Virus record (IMG/VR): IMGVR_UViG_3300037488_003559
Span: 1 to 21,829 of that record
Length of the DNA: 21,829 bases
Source: a virus
Reading direction: 5' to 3' (one strand)
The position numbers and the translations under genes are program-made. The notes under the pieces were generated by a model. That model worked only from the letters and a program-made list of their open reading frames with translations, was not told where the DNA came from and made no database searches. Of the stretch, positions 5,881 to 12,765 are shown piece by piece (the first letter of the stretch is position 1; each line of letters opens with the position of its first letter).

Positions 5881-8709
5881 ATGGCGATTGGCCCTTTTTC
5901 CACTGGTTTCGTTTTCCCCGGTGTCTATACGAAGACATTGAACGAACCGCCTCTTGCGACTGCCGCTGGACAGCTACGTATACCGGCTTTCATCGGAGTT
6001 GGCGAAGAGAACGTTGAGGTCGACAACTATGAGATGATTCGTGGTTCGAGCTCGATGGCAGACAATCAGATTGTTCGTGAGGATGTCTCTGCTCAGATTA
6101 GCGGAGCTACCAGGAACTTTACGGTTTCATTTTTTCCCGTTGTTGATGGTAATGGCACTGGAACGGTTACCAACGACCCGACAAAAATCGTTGTCGAGAT
6201 TAATGGCGAGCCTGTGCCTGTGGCTTCTCTTAATGGGACAACAGGTGAAGCTTATCTCGTGAACATTCCGGCGATGGGTGATCAGATTCTTGCAACATAT
6301 TACTACAAGAAAACTGACACTCTGCACACTGACGAAGATCTGAGTGATCAGGTTGATGGATCTCGTCGGACGTTCCGCACGCATTTCTACCCGGTTGTGA
6401 AGGGTGATAATGGCGGAATCACCACGACGGATGTTACCAAAATCACTGTAAAAATCAATAACAATGTTGTGTCTCTCAGTGATCTTGACGGGACTGATGG
6501 CTTCTTTACTCTGGCCTCGGATGCCACGGCTCTTGCTGGAAATACTTTGACGGTAACATATTATGATAACGAGCTTCAGGACACGGCTGATATTCTTCCT
6601 TCTCCGTTTGTCTCCAGTATTATTAAAGTAGGGTATGCGCCTGGAACATCGGATTTTATTGAAGGGACTGATTTCGTTCTTGACACGACAGGTGCTTTTA
6701 GCACAATTCAGTGGGGTTCCTCTTATAAGATCGCTTCGGGTGTGCATAGTAATCCTGCTTCAGAGTATTTCGATGACACTCAGATCACAGGAACTCTGAT
6801 TGATAATGTAATCCGGCGTCGTCCGGCGACGGGAACTGCTGACAGCACTAATATTGATTTTACTTGTGAATATGTTCCTGCAAACGGTGAAGGTCGGGGA
6901 ATTACAACGGATAATCCGGATCTTGTGAAGGCATTTTATGGCACATCTCCTACTGATGCCACTGCCATAGACGTCATTCAGTTGGATGGTGCCACAAGAC
7001 TTGTTACATTAGCTTCAGCGCCTCCTGCAGGAACGAATGTGTATATCTCGCAGTACTATAATTCTCTTCCGGATGATACATGGACTATCACGGATACGAC
7101 CACAGGTGGGACTGGTGTGGGGACATATACAGTTGAGGGTGCCTTTCTTGGAACTGCAATGACTGCGTCCTTGATGCCTTTGGGATCGGGATCTACTGAT
7201 ACATCCGTTTCGGATGCGGATTTTGCGACAGATCTTGCGAATGGCCTTTTCCCGGCAGGACTTGTTGCGACGACTACTTATTCAGATGCTCGTGAGATTC
7301 CGGGTTATGCAAAAGAAGAATATGTTAAATTGGTTTTCACGGATTCAACATCTTACTGGGTGGAGTCAACTGTTTCGGGTGGCTCTGGGTCAGGTAGTGA
7401 TAATACAGGGTATATAAATCAAACATACATTGACTCGGTTACCGGATTCCAAGTAACTATTCTTGAGGGCATAACAATATATGTTGCTGGGGATCAGATT
7501 GTTTTTAAAGTGACTGCGGAGTTCACTACGTCAGTGACACCAACCCAGGCAATTCCAAGTATTAGGGTCCAGGTGAATAATGCTACGGGTGTGGGGGTTG
7601 GTGATACTGCTACTCTCACGACTTATAATAAGTCGGGATCTGAGCCTACTATCGGGTCTTTCTACTATGTCTCGTACTACGAGACTAAGCAGTTTGATTC
7701 TGATGGTTTGACAGATGCTAAGTTGTATACTCAGGAAAAGAATGTCTTCGCGGATACAGGGAAGCTGACGATCAATAACAAACTGGGTCTCGCGGCTCAC
7801 CTGGCTTTCCTGAATGGCGCGGCGGCCATAGCTCTGTTGCAGATTCAGAAGACTACCGGTACAAGTGATGCTCCGGATTCCCGGTACATAGCTGGTATCG
7901 ATTATTTCAATGAACCCATGGAGGCAGGCATCAGGCCCATGTTGATGGAGCCGGTGACAACCTCAACTCCGGTACTTTCTTATTTGAAGACATCGAATGT
8001 CATTCAGACAGGTATCCGGTATGCTAATGAGCGGTATTCCTGGTTTGGTTTCCCGCTTAATACAACTCCGTCGACGGCTCAGACCTATGCCAGGTCAATG
8101 GCAACCGAGCGTATGATGGGGCTGTATCCGGACGGAGCCGTCACCACAGTGCGTGACGATTTCGGAAATGATGTCGAGTACCTTGTGGATGGTTCCATGA
8201 TGGCGGCTGCCGTAGCCGGTCGGGATGTATCGCCTGCATTTGACGTAGCAGAGCCTATGACTAAAAAACCGATTGTGGGTTTCAAACGGCTTTACCGTCG
8301 TATGGATTCAGTCACTGCCGCTCAGGTGGCGAATTCGGGACTGACACTTCTTGAGGAGTTAGCTTCTGGGATTGATATTCGGTTCGCTCTGACCACGGAT
8401 ATCTCGTCAGTTCTGACGAGGACTCCATCGGTTATCCGGACGAAGGATTTCATTCAGAGGGGTACTCGCGAGATTCTGTCGGTTTATATTGGACAGAAGT
8501 TGCTGGCACAGAGGACTTCTGAGATTGAGCAGACTCTGACTTCGTATCTGTCAGCCCTGCAACAGGCCCAGATCATTACGGCTTATCAGGGTGTCAGTGC
8601 AAGTCAGGATGCGAACGACCCGACGATTGTTAATGTTGAGGCGTTCTACAGTCCAGTGTTCCCACTGCTGTGGATTGTCGTGACGTTCAATCTCAGAACT
8701 AGCATATAA
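5881..8709 (+). CDS. Tail sheath protein
   Basis: This is the contractile outer tube of the tail. Start at the ATG behind CGGAGG. Residues 1-50 (FVFPGVYTKTLNEPP, then PAFIGVGE) are the usual sheath N-terminus with an extended arm. The C-terminal third is the conserved sheath core: ARSMATERMMGLYPDG (about 737-752), the EYLVDGSMMAAAVAG segment (766-780), VIRTKDFIQRG (851-861), a helical stretch with EQTLTSYLSALQQA, and the last strand ending FNLRTSI that links to the next subunit. At 942 aa it is well above T4 gp18 (659 aa). The excess lies at about 65-600 and contains at least two clear tandem beta-modules (67-146, 152-231) and a third related one (308-396), probably displayed on the outside of the tail. 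A hairpin follows the gene. Confidence 0.95.
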   Translation: MAIGPFSTGFVFPGVYTKTLNEPPLATAAGQLRIPAFIGVGEENVEVDNYEMIRGSSSMADNQIVREDVSAQISGATRNFTVSFFPVVDGNGTGTVTNDPTKIVVEINGEPVPVASLNGTTGEAYLVNIPAMGDQILATYYYKKTDTLHTDEDLSDQVDGSRRTFRTHFYPVVKGDNGGITTTDVTKITVKINNNVVSLSDLDGTDGFFTLASDATALAGNTLTVTYYDNELQDTADILPSPFVSSIIKVGYAPGTSDFIEGTDFVLDTTGAFSTIQWGSSYKIASGVHSNPASEYFDDTQITGTLIDNVIRRRPATGTADSTNIDFTCEYVPANGEGRGITTDNPDLVKAFYGTSPTDATAIDVIQLDGATRLVTLASAPPAGTNVYISQYYNSLPDDTWTITDTTTGGTGVGTYTVEGAFLGTAMTASLMPLGSGSTDTSVSDADFATDLANGLFPAGLVATTTYSDAREIPGYAKEEYVKLVFTDSTSYWVESTVSGGSGSGSDNTGYINQTYIDSVTGFQVTILEGITIYVAGDQIVFKVTAEFTTSVTPTQAIPSIRVQVNNATGVGVGDTATLTTYNKSGSEPTIGSFYYVSYYETKQFDSDGLTDAKLYTQEKNVFADTGKLTINNKLGLAAHLAFLNGAAAIALLQIQKTTGTSDAPDSRYIAGIDYFNEPMEAGIRPMLMEPVTTSTPVLSYLKTSNVIQTGIRYANERYSWFGFPLNTTPSTAQTYARSMATERMMGLYPDGAVTTVRDDFGNDVEYLVDGSMMAAAVAGRDVSPAFDVAEPMTKKPIVGFKRLYRRMDSVTAAQVANSGLTLLEELASGIDIRFALTTDISSVLTRTPSVIRTKDFIQRGTREILSVYIGQKLLAQRTSEIEQTLTSYLSALQQAQIITAYQGVSASQDANDPTIVNVEAFYSPVFPLLWIVVTFNLRTSI
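6079..6573 (+). repeat. Tandem beta-module repeats inside the sheath gene
   Basis: Two copies of about 80 codons, 6079-6318 and 6334-6573. Shared landmarks: ED(V/L)SxQ at the start, F(F/Y)PVV, T(K)I(V/T)V(E/K)IN, LxGTxG, then TYY at the end. The DNA has diverged much more than the protein pattern, so this is old duplication under selection. A third, weaker copy is at about 6802-7068. Confidence 0.7.
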
Positions 8710-8719
8710 GAGATAACAT

Positions 8720-8747
8720 GGGAGGGGAAAAGTTTTCCCCTCCCTTT
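8720..8747 (+). terminator. Perfect 12-bp hairpin after the sheath gene
   Basis: GGGAGGGGAAAA (8720-8731) and TTTTCCCCTCCC (8733-8744) are exact complements around one base; in RNA the inner A-U pairs would open to a larger loop. Only three T follow before AAT, so it is a weak terminator, an attenuator, or a stabilising 3' end for the sheath message. The next gene starts 16 bases later with its own AAGGA. Confidence 0.65.
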
Positions 8748-8763
8748 AATCTAAGGAACAAAA

Positions 8764-10131
8764 ATGGACGCAAAGAAAATTGCTAATAACATGTTGGAGT
8801 TCTTGATTGATCCGACAGTGTTTCCTGTCCAGCAGCGCCTGTATTTTAGGCCGGAGGAGGTTCTCAGGAATGAATCCTTTGAGAGCGCCAAGGCCGACTC
8901 TTATAAGGCGTATGGGGATCAAAGAAAGAATTCTGATTTTTATCCAAGTAAAAACCGAACACGGGAGGCAGCGATAATGGACCGGAAAACAATTGTAGCG
9001 AGTATGGATATTCTTTCTCAGCAGTTCACAGATGAGAACGATCCGATGGCAAAAGATCTTCGGACAATGGCTTTTTGCGTAGCAAAGTTACCCGAAGAAG
9101 AGTACACAGCACGTTTGGCTTCGGAAGATGAAGTTTCGGAGACAGACGTCGAAGCGTCAGACATTGAAGCCAAAAAGAAAAAGAAAAAAAAGAAAGTGGA
9201 AATGGCAGAATGCCCGAAATGTGGAACCAAAGTTCTGAAGCAGACCGGGTATTGCCTGAAGTGCAAGAAGAAAACTCTCAAGGCTTCGGAAGAAGTGGTT
9301 GAGTCTGCAGAACCCGTTGAGGCTTCAGAGGAAGTCCTTGATGGTATGTGGTCGAAGGAAGCCGCTGAGGCTGTTCAGGAGGCCTTGATCTCCGACGTCC
9401 TTGGTGGTGATGTAGGCGATATGGCTGAGGAAGCCCCTGTGCCTGTGATGGACGCCCCGAAAGAAGAAGCTGCTCCGAAGAAAGAGAAGAAGGAAGAGAA
9501 GAAAGAAAAGGCTCCCGTGATGGAAGAAGCTCCGGCAGGAGCACCTGCAGAGGAAGCACCTGAGGCTCCGAAAACAGCGAGCATCAAGCAAGACCTGAAA
9601 AGCGTGATTGAAAAGATCAAGGGGCTTGATCCGAAAGTTCTTAAAGACATCGGACGTGCCGTTTCAACAGGAAAAGCCGCCTCTGAGGATGTGACTTCTG
9701 GTGTGGGTTCAAAATTCGTAGGTCTTGTGGGACTTCTTCTTGCATTGGCCGCGGCAGCTCATGCCGACCCGGCTCAGGTTGGTTCTCAAATGGCAAACAA
9801 GGCCCCGGATCAGGTTGCAACCTATTTGGACTCTCTGGTCCAGAAGGCTGATGAAGTTGAACTGAAGTCAAGGGGCACGCCAAGGGTTCAGGAAGTGATG
9901 AAAGAAATCAACGATGCAATTCCTGAGAGCAATACCAAGACTCCGGGGGCAGCGCCAAAACAAGTTGTGCTATCCTCTGAAGCTCCGGTAGTGCCGGAAG
10001 AGAAAAAGGCTGAGCAGGTTGTTGACACGAATATCCTGGCCTATGAGGGCATCGAGCTTAACACGCCGATGATGGACGAAGTCAGCCTTACCGCTGATGA
10101 AAAGAGCCGTCTGGACCAGTTGTTCCTGTAA
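8764..10131 (+). CDS. Zinc-ribbon, Lys/Glu/Ala-rich protein between sheath and tube (455 aa)
   Basis: I do not recognise a family for the whole protein. Residues 1-115 are a folded-looking helical domain (MDAKKIANNMLEFLIDPT at the start, then RKTIVASMDILSQQF). Residues 137-144 are eight lysines in a row. C150/C153 and C164/C167 form a compact zinc ribbon (CPKCGTKVL, then GYCLKCKKKT). Residues 170-270 are acidic, then Lys/Glu/Ala/Pro-rich and likely disordered. A helix (273-300) leads to a hydrophobic Ala/Leu stretch at 318-334 that is long enough for a membrane or buried helix. The last 60 residues are acidic. It sits where most phages place the tube gene directly after the sheath. A head scaffold, internal virion protein or tail-assembly factor are all possible. 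The start is supported by AAGGA nine bases upstream. Confidence 0.85.
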   Translation: MDAKKIANNMLEFLIDPTVFPVQQRLYFRPEEVLRNESFESAKADSYKAYGDQRKNSDFYPSKNRTREAAIMDRKTIVASMDILSQQFTDENDPMAKDLRTMAFCVAKLPEEEYTARLASEDEVSETDVEASDIEAKKKKKKKKVEMAECPKCGTKVLKQTGYCLKCKKKTLKASEEVVESAEPVEASEEVLDGMWSKEAAEAVQEALISDVLGGDVGDMAEEAPVPVMDAPKEEAAPKKEKKEEKKEKAPVMEEAPAGAPAEEAPEAPKTASIKQDLKSVIEKIKGLDPKVLKDIGRAVSTGKAASEDVTSGVGSKFVGLVGLLLALAAAAHADPAQVGSQMANKAPDQVATYLDSLVQKADEVELKSRGTPRVQEVMKEINDAIPESNTKTPGAAPKQVVLSSEAPVVPEEKKAEQVVDTNILAYEGIELNTPMMDEVSLTADEKSRLDQLFL

Positions 10132-10194
10132 AATTTACATAGCTCGTAAAGGGGTTATTGATAATAAATGAAAAACCAGATAGGGGAGTAATTT

Positions 10195-10878
10195 ATGGCA
10201 CGGGATACCGATAGCTACATTTTCCGTAAAGGGGTCACGCCAAATACCTTATCGGTTATTTCGTCGAAAAACAGGGTATTCGCATATAATTCTACGGGTC
10301 GTTCTGTTCAGATTGGGGTCATTTCAACATTTGACCCCTCTGAAGCACGCACCATAGAACCTGTACGCGGTATCGGGTTTGGAGATCAGATAGCTGAGCT
10401 TGTTCCTGGGGTCACGGATCCGATGACGATCTCTGTTACCAGGACGGCTTTATATCTTTCGAACATCATGCAGGTTTTCGGATATAAGGCTGGTATTGAC
10501 GGAGTGGCACGTTCACTTAAACACCATCGTTGGCCGTTTGATATTAGGCAGGAACTCGTTTTCAGTGGCCTGGCTGCTGAGAACGTGGATGGCAGTGTCG
10601 TGAAAAATATCAATTCGGTGACGAAGGATTCACGTGATGAGAAGGGCATGTATAATCAATATGCCGTCGTGACTTTTTATGAGGCTTGCTGGATCAGTGA
10701 TTATTCGGTCTCATACGCTTCGGATACGGCTTTGGTGCAGGAAACTGTTACCATTAACGTGTCGGACGTACTGGCCGGACCTGGCAAGTTCCCGTTCACT
10801 CAGTCTGAGATTGAGCCGTACTCGATTCTGGATACTGGAGAGGCTCGTTCGAAGAAGTTCTCGGGATCGATAGTATAA
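10195..10878 (+). CDS. Tail tube protein
   Basis: 227 aa, the usual size for the inner tube of contractile tails. Start at the ATG behind TAGGGGAG. The sequence has the tube-type pattern: an N-terminal beta strand with MARDTDSYIFRKG, strands around GVISTFDPSEARTIEPVRG, the long insertion-loop segment, a middle helix region (TRTALYLSNIMQVFGY, about 81-96), and late strands with QYAVVTFYEACWISDYSVS and QETVTINVSDV. The middle pattern, a RTALYL helix followed by an HHRWPFDI segment, is typical of tubes from large myoviruses. Stacked rings of this protein form the channel for DNA, with the sheath outside. A G-C-rich terminator follows, fitting a transcript that ends after the two most abundant tail proteins. 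Confidence 0.85.
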   Translation: MARDTDSYIFRKGVTPNTLSVISSKNRVFAYNSTGRSVQIGVISTFDPSEARTIEPVRGIGFGDQIAELVPGVTDPMTISVTRTALYLSNIMQVFGYKAGIDGVARSLKHHRWPFDIRQELVFSGLAAENVDGSVVKNINSVTKDSRDEKGMYNQYAVVTFYEACWISDYSVSYASDTALVQETVTINVSDVLAGPGKFPFTQSEIEPYSILDTGEARSKKFSGSIV

Positions 10879-10902
10879 GTGTGTGTTGGGTTAAGGGGAA
10901 CG

Positions 10903-10929
10903 GGGGGCTCTACGTCGGGAGCCCCCTTC
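10903..10929 (+). terminator. Intrinsic terminator after the tube gene
   Basis: GGGGGCTC (10903-10910) and GAGCCCCC (10919-10926) pair around an eight-base loop. TTCTTCT follows, a broken T-tract. The strong G-C stem right after the tube gene supports a transcript end, and the next 175 bases are non-coding. Confidence 0.75.
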
Positions 10930-11102
10930 TTCTCCGTAGTGGATTGAATGGGGAATTTCTCCAAAATAAATAAGATTTAGATTTTGCATAAGAATTTTTT
11001 TAGATTTAAATAGGATACAAAATCCTCAATTTTTCCCTCAGTTCAATCCCCAATGGGGAAACTCCTCGTTTTTAAATACTTTTTCGGAAAGGCGTCTAAG
11101 AT
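10930..11102 (+). promoter_or_regulatory. Non-coding region with repeats, likely promoter for the chaperone/tape-measure operon
   Basis: This is the longest clearly non-coding stretch. It holds an outer inverted repeat, GGATTGAA (10941-10948) with TTCAATCC (11042-11049); the direct repeat AATGGGGAA (10947-10955 and 11052-11060); the direct repeat TTTAGATTT (10976-10984 and 10999-11007); AATAAATA at 10965-10972; and a small hairpin 11012-11026. A weak sigma70-like pair could be TTGCAT (10984-10989) and TAAATA (11007-11012) with 17 bases between. After the terminator, a new promoter is expected here, but which element acts is not decided by sequence. Confidence 0.35.
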
Positions 11103-11702
11103 ATGGATCTGAATCGTGTTTTATCTGCTGTGCGAAAAAAGTTTTCTCCGGGTAAAATGGTGGATTTTAATGAAGAGGGGTTTCATTTCATGATAGAGCC
11201 CCTGTGCTCTACAGATGAGTCAAAGGTTTTGACAGCCCTTAAAGATGTGGAGGATACTCAATATATTGAGAGCCTAAAGCGTCAAACTCTGGCATGTGCA
11301 ATTAAAAGGATCAAGATTGATGCTGATGGGGAAGAGGCCGCTTGCGAGATTGATCTTACCGTCGATGATATCGAATACGAAGAAAAGGGTGAGAAGAAAA
11401 TAAAGTCGAAGTACCTTTATATGATGGAGTTTTTTGGTAAGTTTCCCTCGGCCTTAGTTGACGAGCTATTTGAGGCCTTTTCAAATATGAATATGGAAGT
11501 TCAGGCTCGAGTAAAGACTGGCGTTAAGTATGAAAGGTTTATTCTTTCAGAAACAGTTCCTGAGGAGAAAACATCTAAATTCAAACGGACAAAGGATACT
11601 GTTCCGGCTGAAGAGCTGAGTCAGGAGGAGCGCCTGGCGAAAAAGGTTGAGAAAGAAATTGAACAGGCCAATGCAAAAATAAGCGAGGCTGTTCCGCAAT
11701 GA
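11103..11702 (+). CDS. Putative tail assembly chaperone, first gene (199 aa)
   Basis: Lies directly between tube and tape measure, the position held by tail assembly chaperones (the G/GT pair of lambda and its many analogues), which coat the tape measure before tube growth. The N-terminal part has a small domain with FHFMIEPLCSTDESKVL and a helix rich in basic and polar residues (SLKRQTLACAIKRIKI). The middle (YMMEFFGKFPSALVDELFEAF) is helical. The C-terminal 50 residues are Lys/Glu-rich and likely flexible. The gene ends in ATGA, overlapping the start of the next gene by four bases. Function rests mostly on position and on the paired-gene layout, as these proteins diverge quickly. Confidence 0.7.
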   Translation: MDLNRVLSAVRKKFSPGKMVDFNEEGFHFMIEPLCSTDESKVLTALKDVEDTQYIESLKRQTLACAIKRIKIDADGEEAACEIDLTVDDIEYEEKGEKKIKSKYLYMMEFFGKFPSALVDELFEAFSNMNMEVQARVKTGVKYERFILSETVPEEKTSKFKRTKDTVPAEELSQEERLAKKVEKEIEQANAKISEAVPQ

Positions 11703-12763
11703 CGAGGGATGAGGCATACAGGTCTTTGTCAGACCTGATTTGTAAGGGTTTTTTAACAGTGGGCATGGAAATGGCAGGCAAGACCCTTATTTTTAAAACA
11801 ATCAATGACCGGGAGTATGACCTTATCCGGCTCTATTCCGGTATTCCCTCGGATTCGATGAATTATTTGAGGACCAATCTGTTTTTCCTGGCTTTTTCTA
11901 CTTTCTTGATTGATGGCCAGAATGCTCTTGCTGATCGAGAGCAGAAAATAGGTAGTCTGTATGACTTTTTCTCAGATCTTCCTATGGTTATTACAGCGAC
12001 AATTCAAGTTGAGTTGGGGCTCTTGAAGAAGAAGGTTATCGAGGCAGCTAAATATTTGGAAGGATTTTGTTATACTACGTACTCCAGGGATCTATGGCGA
12101 TCGATCAAAGGTTTACCCAATAAAGAGGAGTTTACCGGCATAAAAGGGACGAGTTTTTTGGGATTAAATGCTTATCAGCATAGTTGGATATTATTGAATA
12201 GGGTCATGGATACGGAGGAGGAGGAAGATAGGGCGTTTGATAATGCAATTTTGATTGCCTCGGCACAAAATGCAAAAGGTGCTAAGTCCGTGAGGGGAAA
12301 ACACGACTCTGCTGTTCAAACTCGAGACGAAAGGCGTAAGAAACTGGCTCGGAAAGGGTCTTCGGATAAGGCTCAGTGGTCTCCGGAGGGGTGGGCGGCG
12401 CCGGTTGATACTGCGGAGGAGTTGGTGGCGGAACTTGAGAGGCAGATGCGTGGAGTTAAGGATAAGCATGACATATTCGTTGAAGAATATATGAAACAGA
12501 TGGAGGAGAAAGAAGCCCAGGCCAAGAAAGAGGAAGAGGATAAACTGGTGGTAATTCGTCGGAGGCGTAAGGCAGAGGGTGGGCTCCCATTATCGGGTTC
12601 TCAGAGGGTTCTGACCCCTGAAGAGAACGCGAGAATGAACGCAAATATGAGGAAACCACATAATAATCTAATGATTTTACCATCAGATGAAATGGCGAGT
12701 CCAGAGGAACGTGATCGGTTTTACAAAAAAATTGGGTCTAAATTGTTAATAGGTAGGGAATAA
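11699..12763 (+). CDS. Putative tail assembly chaperone, second gene (354 aa)
   Basis: Starts at the ATG of an ATGA overlap with the previous gene, in its -1 frame, and ends three bases before the tape measure ATG. The first 200 residues are helical with hydrophobic patches (MNYLRTNLFFLAFSTFLI, about 57-74; FFSDLPMVITATIQVELGLL). Residues about 205-300 are very rich in Lys, Arg and Glu and look like a coiled coil or disordered arm, and the C-terminus is basic-polar. In many phages the second chaperone is made by ribosomal frameshifting; here termination-reinitiation at ATGA would couple the two. The -1 frame upstream is open only from 11663, so a fusion would need a slip within the last 13 codons. 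The role is inferred from position. Confidence 0.65.
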   Translation: MTRDEAYRSLSDLICKGFLTVGMEMAGKTLIFKTINDREYDLIRLYSGIPSDSMNYLRTNLFFLAFSTFLIDGQNALADREQKIGSLYDFFSDLPMVITATIQVELGLLKKKVIEAAKYLEGFCYTTYSRDLWRSIKGLPNKEEFTGIKGTSFLGLNAYQHSWILLNRVMDTEEEEDRAFDNAILIASAQNAKGAKSVRGKHDSAVQTRDERRKKLARKGSSDKAQWSPEGWAAPVDTAEELVAELERQMRGVKDKHDIFVEEYMKQMEEKEAQAKKEEEDKLVVIRRRRKAEGGLPLSGSQRVLTPEENARMNANMRKPHNNLMILPSDEMASPEERDRFYKKIGSKLLIGRE

Positions 12764-12765
12764 AT

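Noticed and set aside
6127-6747. 206-codon open frame on the minus strand within the sheath gene
   Set aside because: It lies wholly inside a gene with clear sheath landmarks, gives a basic, low-complexity-like product, and has no Shine-Dalgarno sequence. It is a shadow frame; the other minus-strand frames are the same.
9715-9768. Signal peptide-like AHA cleavage site in the 455-aa protein
   Set aside because: The hydrophobic stretch is internal (residues 318-334), far from the N-terminus, so it is not a secretion signal; noted only as a possible buried or membrane helix.
10168-10191. Seven-codon leader peptide (MKNQIGE) before the tube gene
   Set aside because: No ribosome-binding site of its own, and its stop overlaps the tube gene's Shine-Dalgarno region. 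Chance is the simpler reading.
10145-10235. 11-base direct repeat CGTAAAGGGGT (10145-10155 and 10225-10235)
   Set aside because: One copy is within the tube coding sequence and codes conserved-looking residues; a single pair of 11 bases is weak and has no flanking structure.
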